The translations under genes and the position numbers were made by a program. Below are positions 53,765 through 63,085 of a stretch of DNA of 64,000 bases, piece by piece. The DNA is from Chitinophagaceae bacterium (GTDB lineage: Bacteria; Bacteroidota; Bacteroidia; Chitinophagales; Chitinophagaceae). How positions within the stretch are numbered: position 1 is the first letter of the stretch; every line of letters starts with the position of its first letter. The notes under the pieces are model-generated. The model was not told the DNA's origin. It did not search any database and was given only the letters and a program-made list of their open reading frames with translations. The stretch is from positions 1,612,001 to 1,676,000 of the forward strand of contig JADJLJ010000001.1 of NCBI GenBank assembly GCA_016710165.1. The letters are read 5' to 3'.

Positions 53765-53879
53765 AAAAGTTATGAACTTGGAATTATTGTTGCTATGTTT
53801 ATGCAAAATTCAATCCTTCGATAAGACATATACCCAAAGTTAATTCTGAAACTTAACTTTTAATTTTAAACCGTCAACC

Positions 53880-54008
53880 ATGAGAAGGATTGTTCTTGCA
53901 CTCGTTGCAGTATTCACCATTGCTTTATTGTTTTCTTGCGCCCGGGGTATTTCTCCCGAACAGGCGGCCAATGGAAAGGCTAAATGCGGCCGCAATTATA
54001 TTCGCTGA
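53880..54008 (+). CDS. 42-aa putative lipoprotein
   Basis: Forty-two codons from ATG at 53880 to TGA at 54008. The protein starts MRRIVLALVAVFTIALLFSC, a lipoprotein signal whose last four residues (LFSC) form the lipobox, and then ARGISPEQAANGKAKCGRNY, giving a mature peptide of about 24 residues with a second cysteine. A dyad AAAGTTAA-N9-TTAACTTT lies 20-44 bp upstream. Similar tiny lipoproteins with a CGR motif are familiar from Bacteroidota as uncharacterised proteins. Function unknown. A palindrome at about 54041-54073 (CCTGTATTTAAATACAGG) may end its transcript. Confidence 0.65.
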   Translation: MRRIVLALVAVFTIALLFSCARGISPEQAANGKAKCGRNYIR

Positions 54009-54083
54009 TTATTACTGGTTTTATTTGGTTAACCGCAGGTTAACTTTCCTGTATTTAAATACAGGAAAAGTTATTATTTGGAT

Positions 54084-54091
54084 TATCTTTG
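54084..54091 (+). promoter_or_regulatory. -7 element of tatA
   Basis: TATCTTTG, full match to TAnnTTTG, 17 bases before the ATG; the palindrome at about 54041-54073 lies just upstream. Confidence 0.5.
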
Positions 54092-54108
54092 CTGTCTAAA
54101 TTTTAATT

Positions 54109-54324
54109 ATGACTTTATCATTTTTAAACAGCATTCTTCTGCTGTCCATGCCGGGCGGCAGTGAATGGATCCTGATCATTATTGTGGTACTATTAATGTT
54201 TGGGGGCAAAAAAATACCCGAGTTGATGAGGGGCATTGGACGTGGCATGCGTGAATTCAACGACGCCAAAAACAATGTGAAAACTGAGATTGAAGAGGGT
54301 ATGAAAGAAAAAGATAGCAAATAA
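54109..54324 (+). CDS. tatA: Sec-independent protein translocase TatA/E
   Basis: 71 residues. A single N-terminal membrane helix (SEWILIIIVVLLMFGGKKIP) is followed by the amphipathic helix LMRGIGRGMREFNDAKNNVK and a charged tail, the standard TatA layout with the FG(G/P)KKIPEL hinge. TatA forms the pore of the twin-arginine pathway. tatB and tatC are not adjacent. Tat-type signals occur on the DUF1501 protein in this window. The gene has its own promoter and terminator. Confidence 0.9.
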   Translation: MTLSFLNSILLLSMPGGSEWILIIIVVLLMFGGKKIPELMRGIGRGMREFNDAKNNVKTEIEEGMKEKDSK

Positions 54325-54346
54325 ACAATCCCCTGTCAGATTATTT

Positions 54347-54391
54347 CGGCTGAAGTGAACCCATTTGCCGGGAACACTTCAGCCGGTTTTT
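54347..54391 (+). terminator. terminator of tatA
   Basis: CGGCTGAAGTG (54347-54357) pairs with CACTTCAGCCG (54375-54385) and is followed by seven T. It overlaps any gatA start earlier than 54412 and so argues for the later ATG. Confidence 0.85.
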
Positions 54392-54411
54392 TTAGCCCCG
54401 GTTCACTGATC

Positions 54412-55866
54412 ATGTTTTCATTTACCGATATAGCCCGATATCATACCGACCTGCTCAGCAACAAAACCACCTGTGTGGATGCTGTTAAGTACTACCTCCG
54501 CCAAATAGAAGAAAACAGGCACCTGAATGCATTCACCGGCGTTTACACGCCGGAAGCGCTTCAATCGGCTAAAGGCCTGGATGAAAAAAGGAAGAATGGG
54601 GAGCCTCTCAAAAAACTCCACGGTGTGGTGATCGCCATCAAAGATGTGATCTGCTATAAAGATCATAAGGTCACTGCCGCATCAAAAATACTCGAAGGAT
54701 TTACCAGTTTATATAACTCAACCGCTGTGCAGCGTTTGCTGGATGAAGATGCCATCCTGATCGGGTCATGCAACTGCGATGAATTTGCCATGGGCAGTTC
54801 CAATGAAAACTCTGCTTATGGCAACGTTCTGAATGCGCTCGACAACACCAAGGTTCCGGGCGGTTCTTCCGGTGGCAGTGCCGTAGCTGTTCAGGCAGGT
54901 TTATGCATGGCCAGCCTGGGCAGCGACACAGGCGGGTCCGTAAGGCAGCCGGCTGATTTTTGCGGCATCCTTGGTTTAAAACCCTCTTATGGAAGAATTT
55001 CACGGCATGGCCTTCTTGCCTATGCTTCTTCCTTCGACCAGGTCGGGATCTTTGGCAACAGTACGGATGATATTGCTTTGCTCCTGGGAGTAATGAGCGG
55101 TGCCGACGAATTTGACAGTACGGCTTTGCAGGAAAGAAACAATGATTTCTCCATTTCCCCGGAAGGCAAAGCAACATATAAAATAGCCTATTTTAAAGAA
55201 GCGGTTCATCATACCTCCCTGGACCCGGAAATAAGAGACAATATTTTAATGCTGGCCGGATCTTTAAAAAAGGATGGCCATACAGTAACTGAAATTGATT
55301 TTAGCCTCCTGGATTATGTGGTACCTGCCTATTATGTACTCACAACCGCAGAAGCCAGCAGCAACCTCAGCAGGTATGATGGGATACGTTATGGGTACCA
55401 AACAAGCAAAGGCATTTCAGATTTAACAGACTTTTATAAACGGAACCGGAGCGAAGCATTTGGAAAAGAAGTGCAACGCCGCATCATGCTGGGTACATTT
55501 GTTCTAAGCAGTGGCTATTATGACGCATATTTCAGCAAAGCCCAGCAGGTACGACGCTTATTGGTTGACAAAACGAACGCTGTTTTCGCTGATTTTGATG
55601 CACTTATGATGCCAACCAGTCCAACCACAGCATTCAGCATCGGGGATAAAAGTAATGATCCCATAGCTATGTACCTCGCGGATATATTTACTGTTTTTGC
55701 CAACTTAACAGGTATACCGGGTATTTCTTTACCCCTCTTTAAACACAGCAATGGAATGCCATTTGGCATCCAGATTATGACCAAAAAAACAGATGAGTTA
55801 ACTTTGCTTGAGGTTTCGGATCACCTCATGAAAAAACACAGGAATAATAAGCCGGCAACTACATGA
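54412..55866 (+). CDS. gatA: Asp-tRNA(Asn)/Glu-tRNA(Gln) amidotransferase subunit A
   Basis: 484 residues from the ATG at 54412; an earlier GTG at 54355 lies inside the tatA terminator and is rejected. The amidase-signature catalytic set is present: the lysine in GVVIAIKDVICYKDHK, the cis-serine and serine in the GGSSGGSAVAVQAGLC / SDTGGSVRQPADF region, and the long family segment LKPSYGRISRHGLLAYASSF. It hydrolyses glutamine to supply ammonia for transamidation of mischarged tRNA together with GatB and GatC, which are elsewhere. The next gene overlaps by four bases. Confidence 0.93.
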   Translation: MFSFTDIARYHTDLLSNKTTCVDAVKYYLRQIEENRHLNAFTGVYTPEALQSAKGLDEKRKNGEPLKKLHGVVIAIKDVICYKDHKVTAASKILEGFTSLYNSTAVQRLLDEDAILIGSCNCDEFAMGSSNENSAYGNVLNALDNTKVPGGSSGGSAVAVQAGLCMASLGSDTGGSVRQPADFCGILGLKPSYGRISRHGLLAYASSFDQVGIFGNSTDDIALLLGVMSGADEFDSTALQERNNDFSISPEGKATYKIAYFKEAVHHTSLDPEIRDNILMLAGSLKKDGHTVTEIDFSLLDYVVPAYYVLTTAEASSNLSRYDGIRYGYQTSKGISDLTDFYKRNRSEAFGKEVQRRIMLGTFVLSSGYYDAYFSKAQQVRRLLVDKTNAVFADFDALMMPTSPTTAFSIGDKSNDPIAMYLADIFTVFANLTGIPGISLPLFKHSNGMPFGIQIMTKKTDELTLLEVSDHLMKKHRNNKPATT

Positions 55867-57029
55867 AAAAAGTCTTTGCACTAACAATCCTTTGGGCTTC
55901 CTTACTGCCCGTATATGCCGGCAGCATGGATGTGGAAGGTATCCAGCAGCAAAATGCCGATACAAGTATAACCAATGCCGCTGCCGAAGATTCAATCATT
56001 GCAGAAGTATTAAAAACGAAAGCCCCTCCCCAAAAGGAAAAAGTTCAATACTTCAGCCAGGTAACCAGGTATGGTTTTAAAAACCTGTTCGCTCAATATA
56101 ATTACAACCCGGCATTACCGTATTCATCCCAGGTAAACCCGAACGCCGAAAGTTACATGCAGGATTATTTGAAATCACACAGCGATCATTTGATAAAAAT
56201 GAAAGGATGGGGTCAGCCTTATTTCAACCTGATCGATAATATTCTTTCCCGCTATGGCCTGCCAAGAGAATTAAAATACCTGGCGGTGATTGAAAGTAAT
56301 TTAAGACCCGGTGCCACCAGCTGGAAAGGTGCCGGCGGGCCCTGGCAGTTCATGCCGTATACGGCAAGAGATTACGGACTGGTGGTAAACAATTTCCTGG
56401 ATGAGCGAAGAGATTATTACAAGAGTACACACGCTGCGGCAAGGTACCTGCTCACGTTATACGGCCAAATGCATGACTGGCTGCTGGTAATTGCAGCATA
56501 CAATGGCGGGCCGGGCCGGGTATATGATGCCATTAAAAAAAGCGGCAGCCGGAATTTCTGGTCGTTGCAATATTATTTACCCGCTGAGAGCAGGAATCAC
56601 GTAAAAAAATTCATTGCCACACATTATATCATGGAGGGGTCGGGCGGGGTGACTACTACACCCAACCCGGGTGGAGGAAATGGGAGCGCAAATCCATACG
56701 ACAACAAACCAAAACTTACTGAGGAAGAACTGGCAACAACAGCCACGCAGGCTATTTCCGGAAAATACAATTCGGTGGTGATAACAAAAAACCTGTCCAT
56801 GGATATTGTACAATTCAACAGGTACAATCCCGATTTTGACAATATGATGGCCAACAACGGAAACTATGATCTCCGTTTGCCTGCTGATAAGATGCAGCTT
56901 TTCCTGGCCAATAAATATGTCATACTCAATGAGTGTGTACAATTATTATTGGGTGACAATCCTGTTCCGCCGTCAAATCAAACAACCTACCCCCAGCAAA
57001 AAAGCACAAAGAAAAAAAAGAATTCCTGA
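55863..57029 (+). CDS. lytic transglycosylase (MltD-like, SLT domain)
   Basis: 388 residues with a signal peptide MKKVFALTILWASLLPVYAG. The SLT domain (about 125-260) shows the catalytic glutamate in LPRELKYLAVIESNLRPGA, then GAGGPWQFMPYTARDYGL and VIAAYNGGPGRVYDAI. The C-terminal part has a family-typical segment (YNPDFDNMMANNGNYDLRLP) but no clear LysM repeats. It cleaves the glycan strands of peptidoglycan in the periplasm. The start overlaps the gatA stop (ATGA), so the two are coupled although functionally unrelated. Confidence 0.87.
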   Translation: MKKVFALTILWASLLPVYAGSMDVEGIQQQNADTSITNAAAEDSIIAEVLKTKAPPQKEKVQYFSQVTRYGFKNLFAQYNYNPALPYSSQVNPNAESYMQDYLKSHSDHLIKMKGWGQPYFNLIDNILSRYGLPRELKYLAVIESNLRPGATSWKGAGGPWQFMPYTARDYGLVVNNFLDERRDYYKSTHAAARYLLTLYGQMHDWLLVIAAYNGGPGRVYDAIKKSGSRNFWSLQYYLPAESRNHVKKFIATHYIMEGSGGVTTTPNPGGGNGSANPYDNKPKLTEEELATTATQAISGKYNSVVITKNLSMDIVQFNRYNPDFDNMMANNGNYDLRLPADKMQLFLANKYVILNECVQLLLGDNPVPPSNQTTYPQQKSTKKKKNS

Positions 57030-57031
57030 TT

Positions 57032-58348
57032 TTACAGGAGCACATTGACCATGGCTTCCGCTTTAAGCAAACATTCATCGAACTCATCGGCCGCGTTGCA
57101 GTAATAGGTAATTCCGCTACCTGTTTGAAACGAAAGATATTTCCCTTCCGAATTATAGAACATACTACGGATCACAACATTAAAATCAAAATCGCCATGA
57201 GGGTCCACATATCCAATGGCACCTGAGAACAATCCCCTCTTCGTTTGTTCATATTGCTCAATCAGTTCCATCACCTTTTTTTTAGGTGCCCCTGTCATGG
57301 AGCCCATCGGGAAAGTGGCCTGGATGCAATCGATCCAGTCAACAGGTCCTTCCAGTTCGCCACTTACGGTACTTATCATCTGGTGAACCTGTGGAAAACT
57401 GTATAGTCCAAACAGCTCATCTACTTGAACGGTTCCCGGCCTGCAAATACGGCTCAGATCATTTCGAACCAGGTCAACAACCATTACATTCTCACTTTTT
57501 TCTTTTTCACTCTTCACCAGGTATTCTTTTGCTGCATCATCCAACGCTTTGTCGCCCGTATTTCTTTTTGAAGTACCCTTGATGGGCTGAGAAAAAACCC
57601 GGTTACCGGTCTTTTTCAGGTACCGCTCCGGGCTCGCACACAGGCAAAACCGGTCATTTACCTTATACAAAACAGAAAATGGATTGGGAGATAATTGGGT
57701 AAGCCTGTGATAAATGAACAAGGGGTCCAATTCAACACCTGTTGCAAAAAATTCCTGGCAGAAGTTTATCTCGTAACAATCACCCCGTAAAATATGCTGC
57801 TGCAATTTTTGAATGATGCTTATATAATCCTCCTTACCGATCTTATGCTGCAGGATCATTTTACCCGGTTTTTCATTACAGGTGGTTGCCGGGCAGGAAA
57901 TTATTTCACTGTAAACAACCCCAGCATCCCCTTCCCCATATATCTTCATTTCCCGGTCATTCAGTTCCAAAACCCATTCGGGTTCAAAAAAGTGAAGGTC
58001 ATTGAACCCGACCCTGTCCTCATGATGGGAATACAGCCCCTCCGTTTCATTTTTCAGGTCATATCCAAAATGGCCAAAAAGCCAGTTCCCCTTCTCCTGG
58101 CTGTAAAAATCCCGGAGTTGATCAAAGGCATTTCCCGCATTGGCAACTATGTTTCTTTTGCTGCCGGCTGCTACCAGGCATTCGAAAGCAGGAATGGAAA
58201 AGTTATAATGAAGGTTATCCAAAAAACAAAAAATGCCGAATCGGTTAACCCAATTCAGCATTTGTATCCTTAAAGTATTAAGATCAGTAACAGGAAAAGA
58301 AGTACATTTTTTCACAGGAATGTTTTTCCCCGTTAAAGAAGCCAGCAT
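57032..58348 (-). CDS. pabB: aminodeoxychorismate synthase component I
   Basis: 438 residues of the chorismate-binding family. The lysine in FSQPIKGTSKRN is diagnostic of PabB (TrpE has PIAGT at this point). Other conserved pieces: RGDCYEINFCQEFFA, VDLVRNDLSRICRPGTVQVD and PMGSMTGAPKKKVMELIEQY. It converts chorismate to aminodeoxychorismate for folate. PabA and PabC are not in the window. The ATG shares one base with the upstream gene's stop, so translation is coupled. It converges on the transglycosylase gene with two bases between. Confidence 0.9.
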   Translation of the reverse strand: MLASLTGKNIPVKKCTSFPVTDLNTLRIQMLNWVNRFGIFCFLDNLHYNFSIPAFECLVAAGSKRNIVANAGNAFDQLRDFYSQEKGNWLFGHFGYDLKNETEGLYSHHEDRVGFNDLHFFEPEWVLELNDREMKIYGEGDAGVVYSEIISCPATTCNEKPGKMILQHKIGKEDYISIIQKLQQHILRGDCYEINFCQEFFATGVELDPLFIYHRLTQLSPNPFSVLYKVNDRFCLCASPERYLKKTGNRVFSQPIKGTSKRNTGDKALDDAAKEYLVKSEKEKSENVMVVDLVRNDLSRICRPGTVQVDELFGLYSFPQVHQMISTVSGELEGPVDWIDCIQATFPMGSMTGAPKKKVMELIEQYEQTKRGLFSGAIGYVDPHGDFDFNVVIRSMFYNSEGKYLSFQTGSGITYYCNAADEFDECLLKAEAMVNVLL

Positions 58349-58755
58349 TAAAAATCATCCTCGTCGTCAAAATCGCCCCCCCCATCCAGGTCGTCAAAAC
58401 CAAGGTCTTTAAAATCTTCATCCAGTTTGAACTCGTCGTCCTCATCTGCGCCCTTGGGCCCTTTTTTTATACCGGCCTTCTTCCCTTTTGATTTAGGCAC
58501 ATCAAATTCCTCAAAGTCGGGATCCCAGTTGTCATCTTCTTCCGGTGTTTCCCAATCATCGGCAACATCTACGTCCTCCTCCTCATCGTCGTCATCCGCA
58601 TTTTTTTTAGACGATGATTTCTTTTTGGGAGCAGGCTTTGCATCCATATCCTCGTCCTCATCCAGCTCATCCGCATCGTCGTCGGCCTTCTTGGGTTTAG
58701 CGGTTTTTTTGGCTGCAGTAATGACTGTAGCAGCAGATGCTTTTGCCGTTTTCAT
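58348..58755 (-). CDS. strongly acidic low-complexity protein
   Basis: Start at 58755 follows an A-rich stretch (AAAACAAAAATG); the earlier ATG at 58782 adds nine residues. About 135 residues, beginning with a lysine/alanine-rich N terminus (KTAKASAATVITAAKKTAKP) and then dominated by D and E runs with K patches (DDDDEEEDVDVADDWETPEE). Probably disordered. It lies between purA and pabB on the same strand. Similar proteins occur in Chitinophagaceae as hypothetical. A chaperone or nucleic-acid-mimic role can be imagined but nothing in the sequence shows it. Confidence 0.65.
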   Translation of the reverse strand: MKTAKASAATVITAAKKTAKPKKADDDADELDEDEDMDAKPAPKKKSSSKKNADDDDEEEDVDVADDWETPEEDDNWDPDFEEFDVPKSKGKKAGIKKGPKGADEDDEFKLDEDFKDLGFDDLDGGGDFDDEDDF

Positions 58756-58864
58756 TTTTGTTTTATCTGATATGAGAACCATAATTCAAAAAAGGGTTAA
58801 TACTGTAAAATTTCAACGGGTTTTTTAAATAGCCAAAAATATTTCGAACTTTTTTTTATTTTTT

Positions 58865-60127
58865 TTATGCCAGTATCAACTGGTCTCTGCCAGGGCCGTT
58901 GCTGATGTATTTCACGGGTACTCCAAGGTAACCGTTCAGGTATCCGATATATGTTTTCATTTCATTGGGCAGCCCCTCAAAATCACGAATGGAGGATATA
59001 TCCTGCATCCATCCTTTAAAGGTCTTATACACGGGTTCTATATCAACTTTGTTCATTTGAAAAGGTACAAAATTCTTTTCTTCGCCATTTACCTTGTAGC
59101 CGTTGCAAACCTTTAATTCGGCCAGGTTGTCAAGAATATCGGCCTTTGTCATGATGATCTGTGTCACTCCGTTGATCATGCAGGCAAACTGAAGGGCCAC
59201 CCCGTCGATCCATCCGCAACGGCGTGGGCGGCCGGTAGTACTGCCGAATTCATTTCCCGTTTTGCGGATCAGTTCTCCGGTTTCATCATTCAGTTCTGTA
59301 GGAAACGGTCCGCTGCCAACCCGGGTGCAATACGCTTTTGATACGCCAAAAACCTCCCTGATCTTTTGCGGGGCTACCCCTAAACCTGTACAGACACCAG
59401 CCGATATGGTATTGCTGCTTGTTACAAACGGGAATGTACCAAAGTCCACATCCAGCATACTGCCCTGTGCGCCTTCCGCCAGAACACGCTGTCCTTTCTG
59501 TATTTTTTCGTTGATAAAATATTCCCCGTTAACGATTTTGAAATCCCGCAGAAAATCGAGGGCTTCAAAAAACTCCTCTTCCCAGGCGCTGATATCTTCC
59601 TGGAAATTAAAACTGTCGAGCAGGCGCTGGTGCTTGAGACGCAGTTTTATATACTCCGTCGTAAAACTCTTATCAAGCAGGTTACCAACACGGAGCCCGT
59701 TGCGCCCTGTTTTATCCATATAGGCCGGACCAATTCCCTTCAGGGTACTTCCGATCTTTTGATTTCCCTTTGAAAGTTCACTGGCTTTATCCAAAGCACG
59801 GTGTGTAGGCAAAATAAGGTGTGTCCGTTCGCTGATATAGAGGTTCTTCTTAAAATCAACCCCCATGGCGGCCACATGCCCGCATTCCCTTTTCAGTGTA
59901 ACTGCATCCAGCACTACCCCGTTACCTATCAGGTTTGTCTTAGACTCATGGAAAATCCCGCTGGGTATCTGGTGAAGCACTATTTTCTTTCCATCCACGT
60001 ATAATGTATGCCCGGCATTCGGGCCACCCTGGAAACGGGCGATCACATCATAATTTTTAGCAAAATAATCCACGATCTTTCCCTTGCCTTCATCGCCCCA
60101 CTGCATTCCAAGTATTACGTCTACCAT
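58865..60127 (-). CDS. purA: adenylosuccinate synthase
   Basis: 420 residues, standard length. P-loop GMQWGDEGKGKIVDYFAKNY at the N terminus with the catalytic aspartate, GGPNAGHTLYVDGKKIVLHQ, IGPAYMDKTGRNGLRVGNLL, GTFPFVTSSNTISAGVCTGL, and the family C-terminal ISNGPGRDQLIL. It makes adenylosuccinate from IMP, aspartate and GTP. Monocistronic or first gene of a short run with the acidic protein and pabB (gap 109 bp). Confidence 0.96.
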   Translation of the reverse strand: MVDVILGMQWGDEGKGKIVDYFAKNYDVIARFQGGPNAGHTLYVDGKKIVLHQIPSGIFHESKTNLIGNGVVLDAVTLKRECGHVAAMGVDFKKNLYISERTHLILPTHRALDKASELSKGNQKIGSTLKGIGPAYMDKTGRNGLRVGNLLDKSFTTEYIKLRLKHQRLLDSFNFQEDISAWEEEFFEALDFLRDFKIVNGEYFINEKIQKGQRVLAEGAQGSMLDVDFGTFPFVTSSNTISAGVCTGLGVAPQKIREVFGVSKAYCTRVGSGPFPTELNDETGELIRKTGNEFGSTTGRPRRCGWIDGVALQFACMINGVTQIIMTKADILDNLAELKVCNGYKVNGEEKNFVPFQMNKVDIEPVYKTFKGWMQDISSIRDFEGLPNEMKTYIGYLNGYLGVPVKYISNGPGRDQLILA

Positions 60128-60268
60128 TTCGTATTCAGAATTTATTAGTTGAGATTTACCGGCGGCCTAAGCCCGGTTCGGCGTAAAAATAAAATGAAAT
60201 AAATCAACCACCTAAAATGATATTGGGTTGTTTGAAAATTGGGGAGAAATGTACAAGGCAGTGTTTGA

Positions 60269-61510
60269 CTAAGCCACTTTCAGCATGCTCAGTTTGCTGC
60301 TGCTGAACTTGCGATGGGCATATTCAAGCGTTACCTCAAAGGTTTTCACTTTTTGAGAAGGGAGTTCATACATGGCATCGGTAAGGATACTTTCGCAGAT
60401 GCTGCGCAGACCACGGGCGCCCAGCTTGTATTCCAGCGCTTTTTCAACCATAAAATCAAGTACAGCCGGTTCAAATCTGAGTTCAATGCCCTCAATTTCA
60501 AACAGGCGGGTGAATTGCTTGATGAGTGAGTTTTTGGGCTCGGTCAATATGCTGCGGAGTGTTTCTGCATCCAACGGATTGAGATAGGTAACTACGGGTA
60601 AACGGCCCAGCAATTCAGGTATCAATCCAAAATGCTTAAGGTCAACCGCATTTACAAAATGCAGCAGGTTATCGTGCTGGTATTCCTGCAGCTCCTTATT
60701 TACATTAAAGCCTATTGCATTGGTATTAACCCGGCGGGCAATGATCTTATCCACGCCGTCGAATGCGCCACCGCAAATGAAAAGGATATTCTGTGTATTT
60801 ACCTTTATCAGTTTCTGTTCAGGATGTTTGCGCCCCCCCTGTGGCGGAACCAGTACTTCTGTTCCCTCCAGTAATTTCAGCAGGCCCTGCTGCACCCCTT
60901 CACCACTAACATCCCTTGTAATGGAAGGATTATCGCTTTTACGGGCGATCTTATCTATCTCATCAATGAATACAATTCCTTTTTCAGCAGCAGCCACATC
61001 ATAGTTGCACGCCTGCAACAAACGGCTGAGCATACTCTCCACGTCCTCGCCCACATAACCGGCCTCGGTGAACACGGTGGCATCCACAATGGCAAAGGGC
61101 ACGTTCAGCATCCGGGCTATGGTTTTTGCCAGCAGGGTTTTGCCGGTACCCGTTTCGCCGACCATGATGATATTGCTTTTTTCAATTTCCACATCATTGT
61201 CCAGCTTTTGGTTAAGGCGCTTATAATGGTTATATACCGCAACCGACAGTATTTTTTTGGCATCGTCCTGCCCGATCACGTAGTCATCAAGGAATTTTTT
61301 TATCTCGATCGGCTTTTTTACACTGAGCTTATGACCCTGTGCATTCTGGTGTTTATTGTCCGAAGAACTACCCAGTTCCTGTTCGATGATCTCCACGGCA
61401 TGTTCAACACAGTTTTCACAGATATGCCCATCCTGGCCGGCAATGAGTATTTTAACCTCATCACGGCTACGCCCGCAAAATGAACAATGTAGTGTTTGCT
61501 GTTTGGCCAT
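60269..61510 (-). CDS. clpX: ClpX ATPase, specificity subunit of ClpXP
   Basis: 413 residues from the ATG at 61510; 423 from 61540. The later start is preferred because the promoter -7 element at 61551-61558 would leave almost no leader for the earlier one. N-terminal zinc-binding domain (CSFCGRSRDEV ... CENC), Walker A VGETGTGKTLLAKTIA, Walker B IVFIDEIDKIARKSDNPS, the pore loop region, and sensor 2 near GARGLRSICESIL. It unfolds substrates for ClpP. It lies downstream of two clpP genes but has its own promoter. Confidence 0.95.
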   Translation of the reverse strand: MAKQQTLHCSFCGRSRDEVKILIAGQDGHICENCVEHAVEIIEQELGSSSDNKHQNAQGHKLSVKKPIEIKKFLDDYVIGQDDAKKILSVAVYNHYKRLNQKLDNDVEIEKSNIIMVGETGTGKTLLAKTIARMLNVPFAIVDATVFTEAGYVGEDVESMLSRLLQACNYDVAAAEKGIVFIDEIDKIARKSDNPSITRDVSGEGVQQGLLKLLEGTEVLVPPQGGRKHPEQKLIKVNTQNILFICGGAFDGVDKIIARRVNTNAIGFNVNKELQEYQHDNLLHFVNAVDLKHFGLIPELLGRLPVVTYLNPLDAETLRSILTEPKNSLIKQFTRLFEIEGIELRFEPAVLDFMVEKALEYKLGARGLRSICESILTDAMYELPSQKVKTFEVTLEYAHRKFSSSKLSMLKVA

Positions 61511-61550
61511 ATTAGTGTTTTCGTTTACCTGTGTGTTCAAACGACCAGCA

Positions 61551-61558
61551 CAAAGGTA
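61551..61558 (-). promoter_or_regulatory. -7 element of clpX
   Basis: TACCTTTG on the minus strand, full match to TAnnTTTG. Confidence 0.5.
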
Positions 61559-61628
61559 ATAAAAGCAAATAATTACAGTGATAAGACAAGCTTTATGTTT
61601 ATAACGTTGCTTATAATTTATTATGATG

Positions 61629-61655
61629 AAAAAAGCCTCTAAAAGAGGCTTTTAC
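61629..61655 (-). terminator. terminator between clpP and clpX
   Basis: AAAAGCCTCT pairs with AGAGGCTTTT around an AAA loop, with a T-run on the minus strand. It ends the clpP operon, making clpX a separate unit. Confidence 0.8.
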
Positions 61656-61677
61656 ATATGATTTTGATTTAATTCCC

Positions 61678-62301
61678 TCAGATTTTGGTCAAAACGGCAT
61701 CCACAATGCCGTATTCTACAGATTCTTTGGCATCCATCCAGTAATCCCGGTCAAAGTCTTTCATTACCTTTTCAACGGTCTGGCCGCAGTTCTTTGCCAG
61801 AATTTCGGCACCCATCAGCTTGGTTTTGCGGATCTGGTCAGCCATGATCTCCAGGTCTGCGCTGGTACCCTGTCCGCCGCCGCTTGGCTGGTGTATCATC
61901 ACTTCCCCATTCGGGAAAATAAACCGCTTGCCCTTTGCACCACCGCTGAGTAATATACTGCCCATACTGGCAGCCATACCCATGCAAACGGTACTTACCG
62001 GGGAACTTATCATCTGCATGGTATCATAAATTACCATACCGCTGGTTACAATGCCACCCGGACTGTTGATATAAAAAGTAATTTCTTTTCCAGGGTCAAT
62101 GGCTTCCAGGTACATGAGCCTGTTGGTAATGTCCTTTGCACTCTTATCATCCACCACACCCCACAAAAAGACCTTGCGCTGTTCAATAAACTTTTTATCG
62201 AATTGCCAGCTGCTCATCATTTTTTCCATCGGGTTCTCCGGCTGAACATCCGGCTTGTCTTCATCATCCATACGGGTAACATTATTCCTGTAGAAATTCA
62301 T
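61678..62301 (-). CDS. clpP: ClpP protease, second paralogue
   Basis: 207 residues with an N-terminal extension of about 30 residues before QRKVFLWGVVDDKSAKDITN. The catalytic serine is in GMAASMGSILLSGG, histidine in VMIHQPSGGGQG, and an aspartate at DRDYWMDAKESVEYGIVD, so it appears active. The ATG overlaps the stop of the upstream clpP by four bases. Pairs of ClpP can form mixed tetradecamers in some bacteria; whether these do is not known. Confidence 0.9.
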   Translation of the reverse strand: MNFYRNNVTRMDDEDKPDVQPENPMEKMMSSWQFDKKFIEQRKVFLWGVVDDKSAKDITNRLMYLEAIDPGKEITFYINSPGGIVTSGMVIYDTMQMISSPVSTVCMGMAASMGSILLSGGAKGKRFIFPNGEVMIHQPSGGGQGTSADLEIMADQIRKTKLMGAEILAKNCGQTVEKVMKDFDRDYWMDAKESVEYGIVDAVLTKI

Positions 62302-63011
62302 ACGAAGTGTTTTTTATTTCTGTTCTTTTTTATTTTTTTCTGGTTGATGAGCAATACTTCATCAAGCAATCCATATTCTTTTGCTTCCATGGCTGTCATC
62401 CAGTGGTCACGGTCGCAATCAACAGCCACTTTATCGCTTGGCTGGCCGGTATGAAACGCAATGATCTCGTAAAGTTCTTTCTTCACTTTCTTCACTTCAT
62501 TAACTGTGATCTCTATATCACTGGCCTGGCCGCCGGCACCGGCACTTGGCTGGTGCATCATGATGCGGCTGTGTTTGAGTGCTGTACGTTTGCCTTTTGC
62601 ACCCGCACACATCAGCACGGCACCCATACTGGCAGCCATACCGGTACAGATGGTCGCTATATCGGGGGTGATGAACTGCATGGTGTCGTACATCCCCAGT
62701 CCTGCATATACTCCGCCACCCGGACAATTGATATACATCTGGATATCCCTGCTGCGGTCAGTGCTTTCCAGGAATAATAACTGGGCTGTAACTATGTTAG
62801 CCACTTCATCGTTGATGGGATAACCCAGGAAGATGATCCTGTCCATCATCAACCGGCTGTACACATCCATCACGGCAACATTCATGGGGCGTTCTTCAAT
62901 GATGTTGGGAGTAAGATTGGTCACATTGTGTTTGATGTATCCATCCAGCATGTTGCTGCTTATTCCCCTGTGCCTGACTGCGTATTTCTCAAATTCTTTT
63001 CCAAAATTCAT
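62298..63011 (-). CDS. clpP: ClpP protease, first paralogue
   Basis: 237 residues. Catalytic serine in ICTGMAASMGAVLMCAGAKG, histidine in SRIMMHQPSAGAGGQASD, aspartate in DCDRDHWMTAMEAKEYGLLD, so a full triad is visible. The tail is unusually lysine-rich (LINQKKIKKNRNKKHFV). First gene of a clpP-clpP pair with a promoter at 63047-63054; both proteins act with ClpX encoded next door. The two paralogues are clearly diverged, not a recent duplication. Confidence 0.92.
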   Translation of the reverse strand: MNFGKEFEKYAVRHRGISSNMLDGYIKHNVTNLTPNIIEERPMNVAVMDVYSRLMMDRIIFLGYPINDEVANIVTAQLLFLESTDRSRDIQMYINCPGGGVYAGLGMYDTMQFITPDIATICTGMAASMGAVLMCAGAKGKRTALKHSRIMMHQPSAGAGGQASDIEITVNEVKKVKKELYEIIAFHTGQPSDKVAVDCDRDHWMTAMEAKEYGLLDEVLLINQKKIKKNRNKKHFV

Positions 63012-63046
63012 AGTGAGCGATTGCTTTTTTTAAATAATACCTTTAG

Positions 63047-63054
63047 CAAATATA
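63047..63054 (-). promoter_or_regulatory. -7 element of the clpP operon
   Basis: TATATTTG on the minus strand, full match to TAnnTTTG; a TTTTG about 16 bases upstream may be the -33 element. Confidence 0.5.
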
Positions 63055-63085
63055 GTTGATTGTAATGCCTCAAAAATAATTTTGC

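Noticed and set aside
54355..54411. Earlier GTG start for gatA
   Set aside because: It is inside the tatA terminator hairpin and adds residues not typical of GatA; the ATG at 54412 is better.
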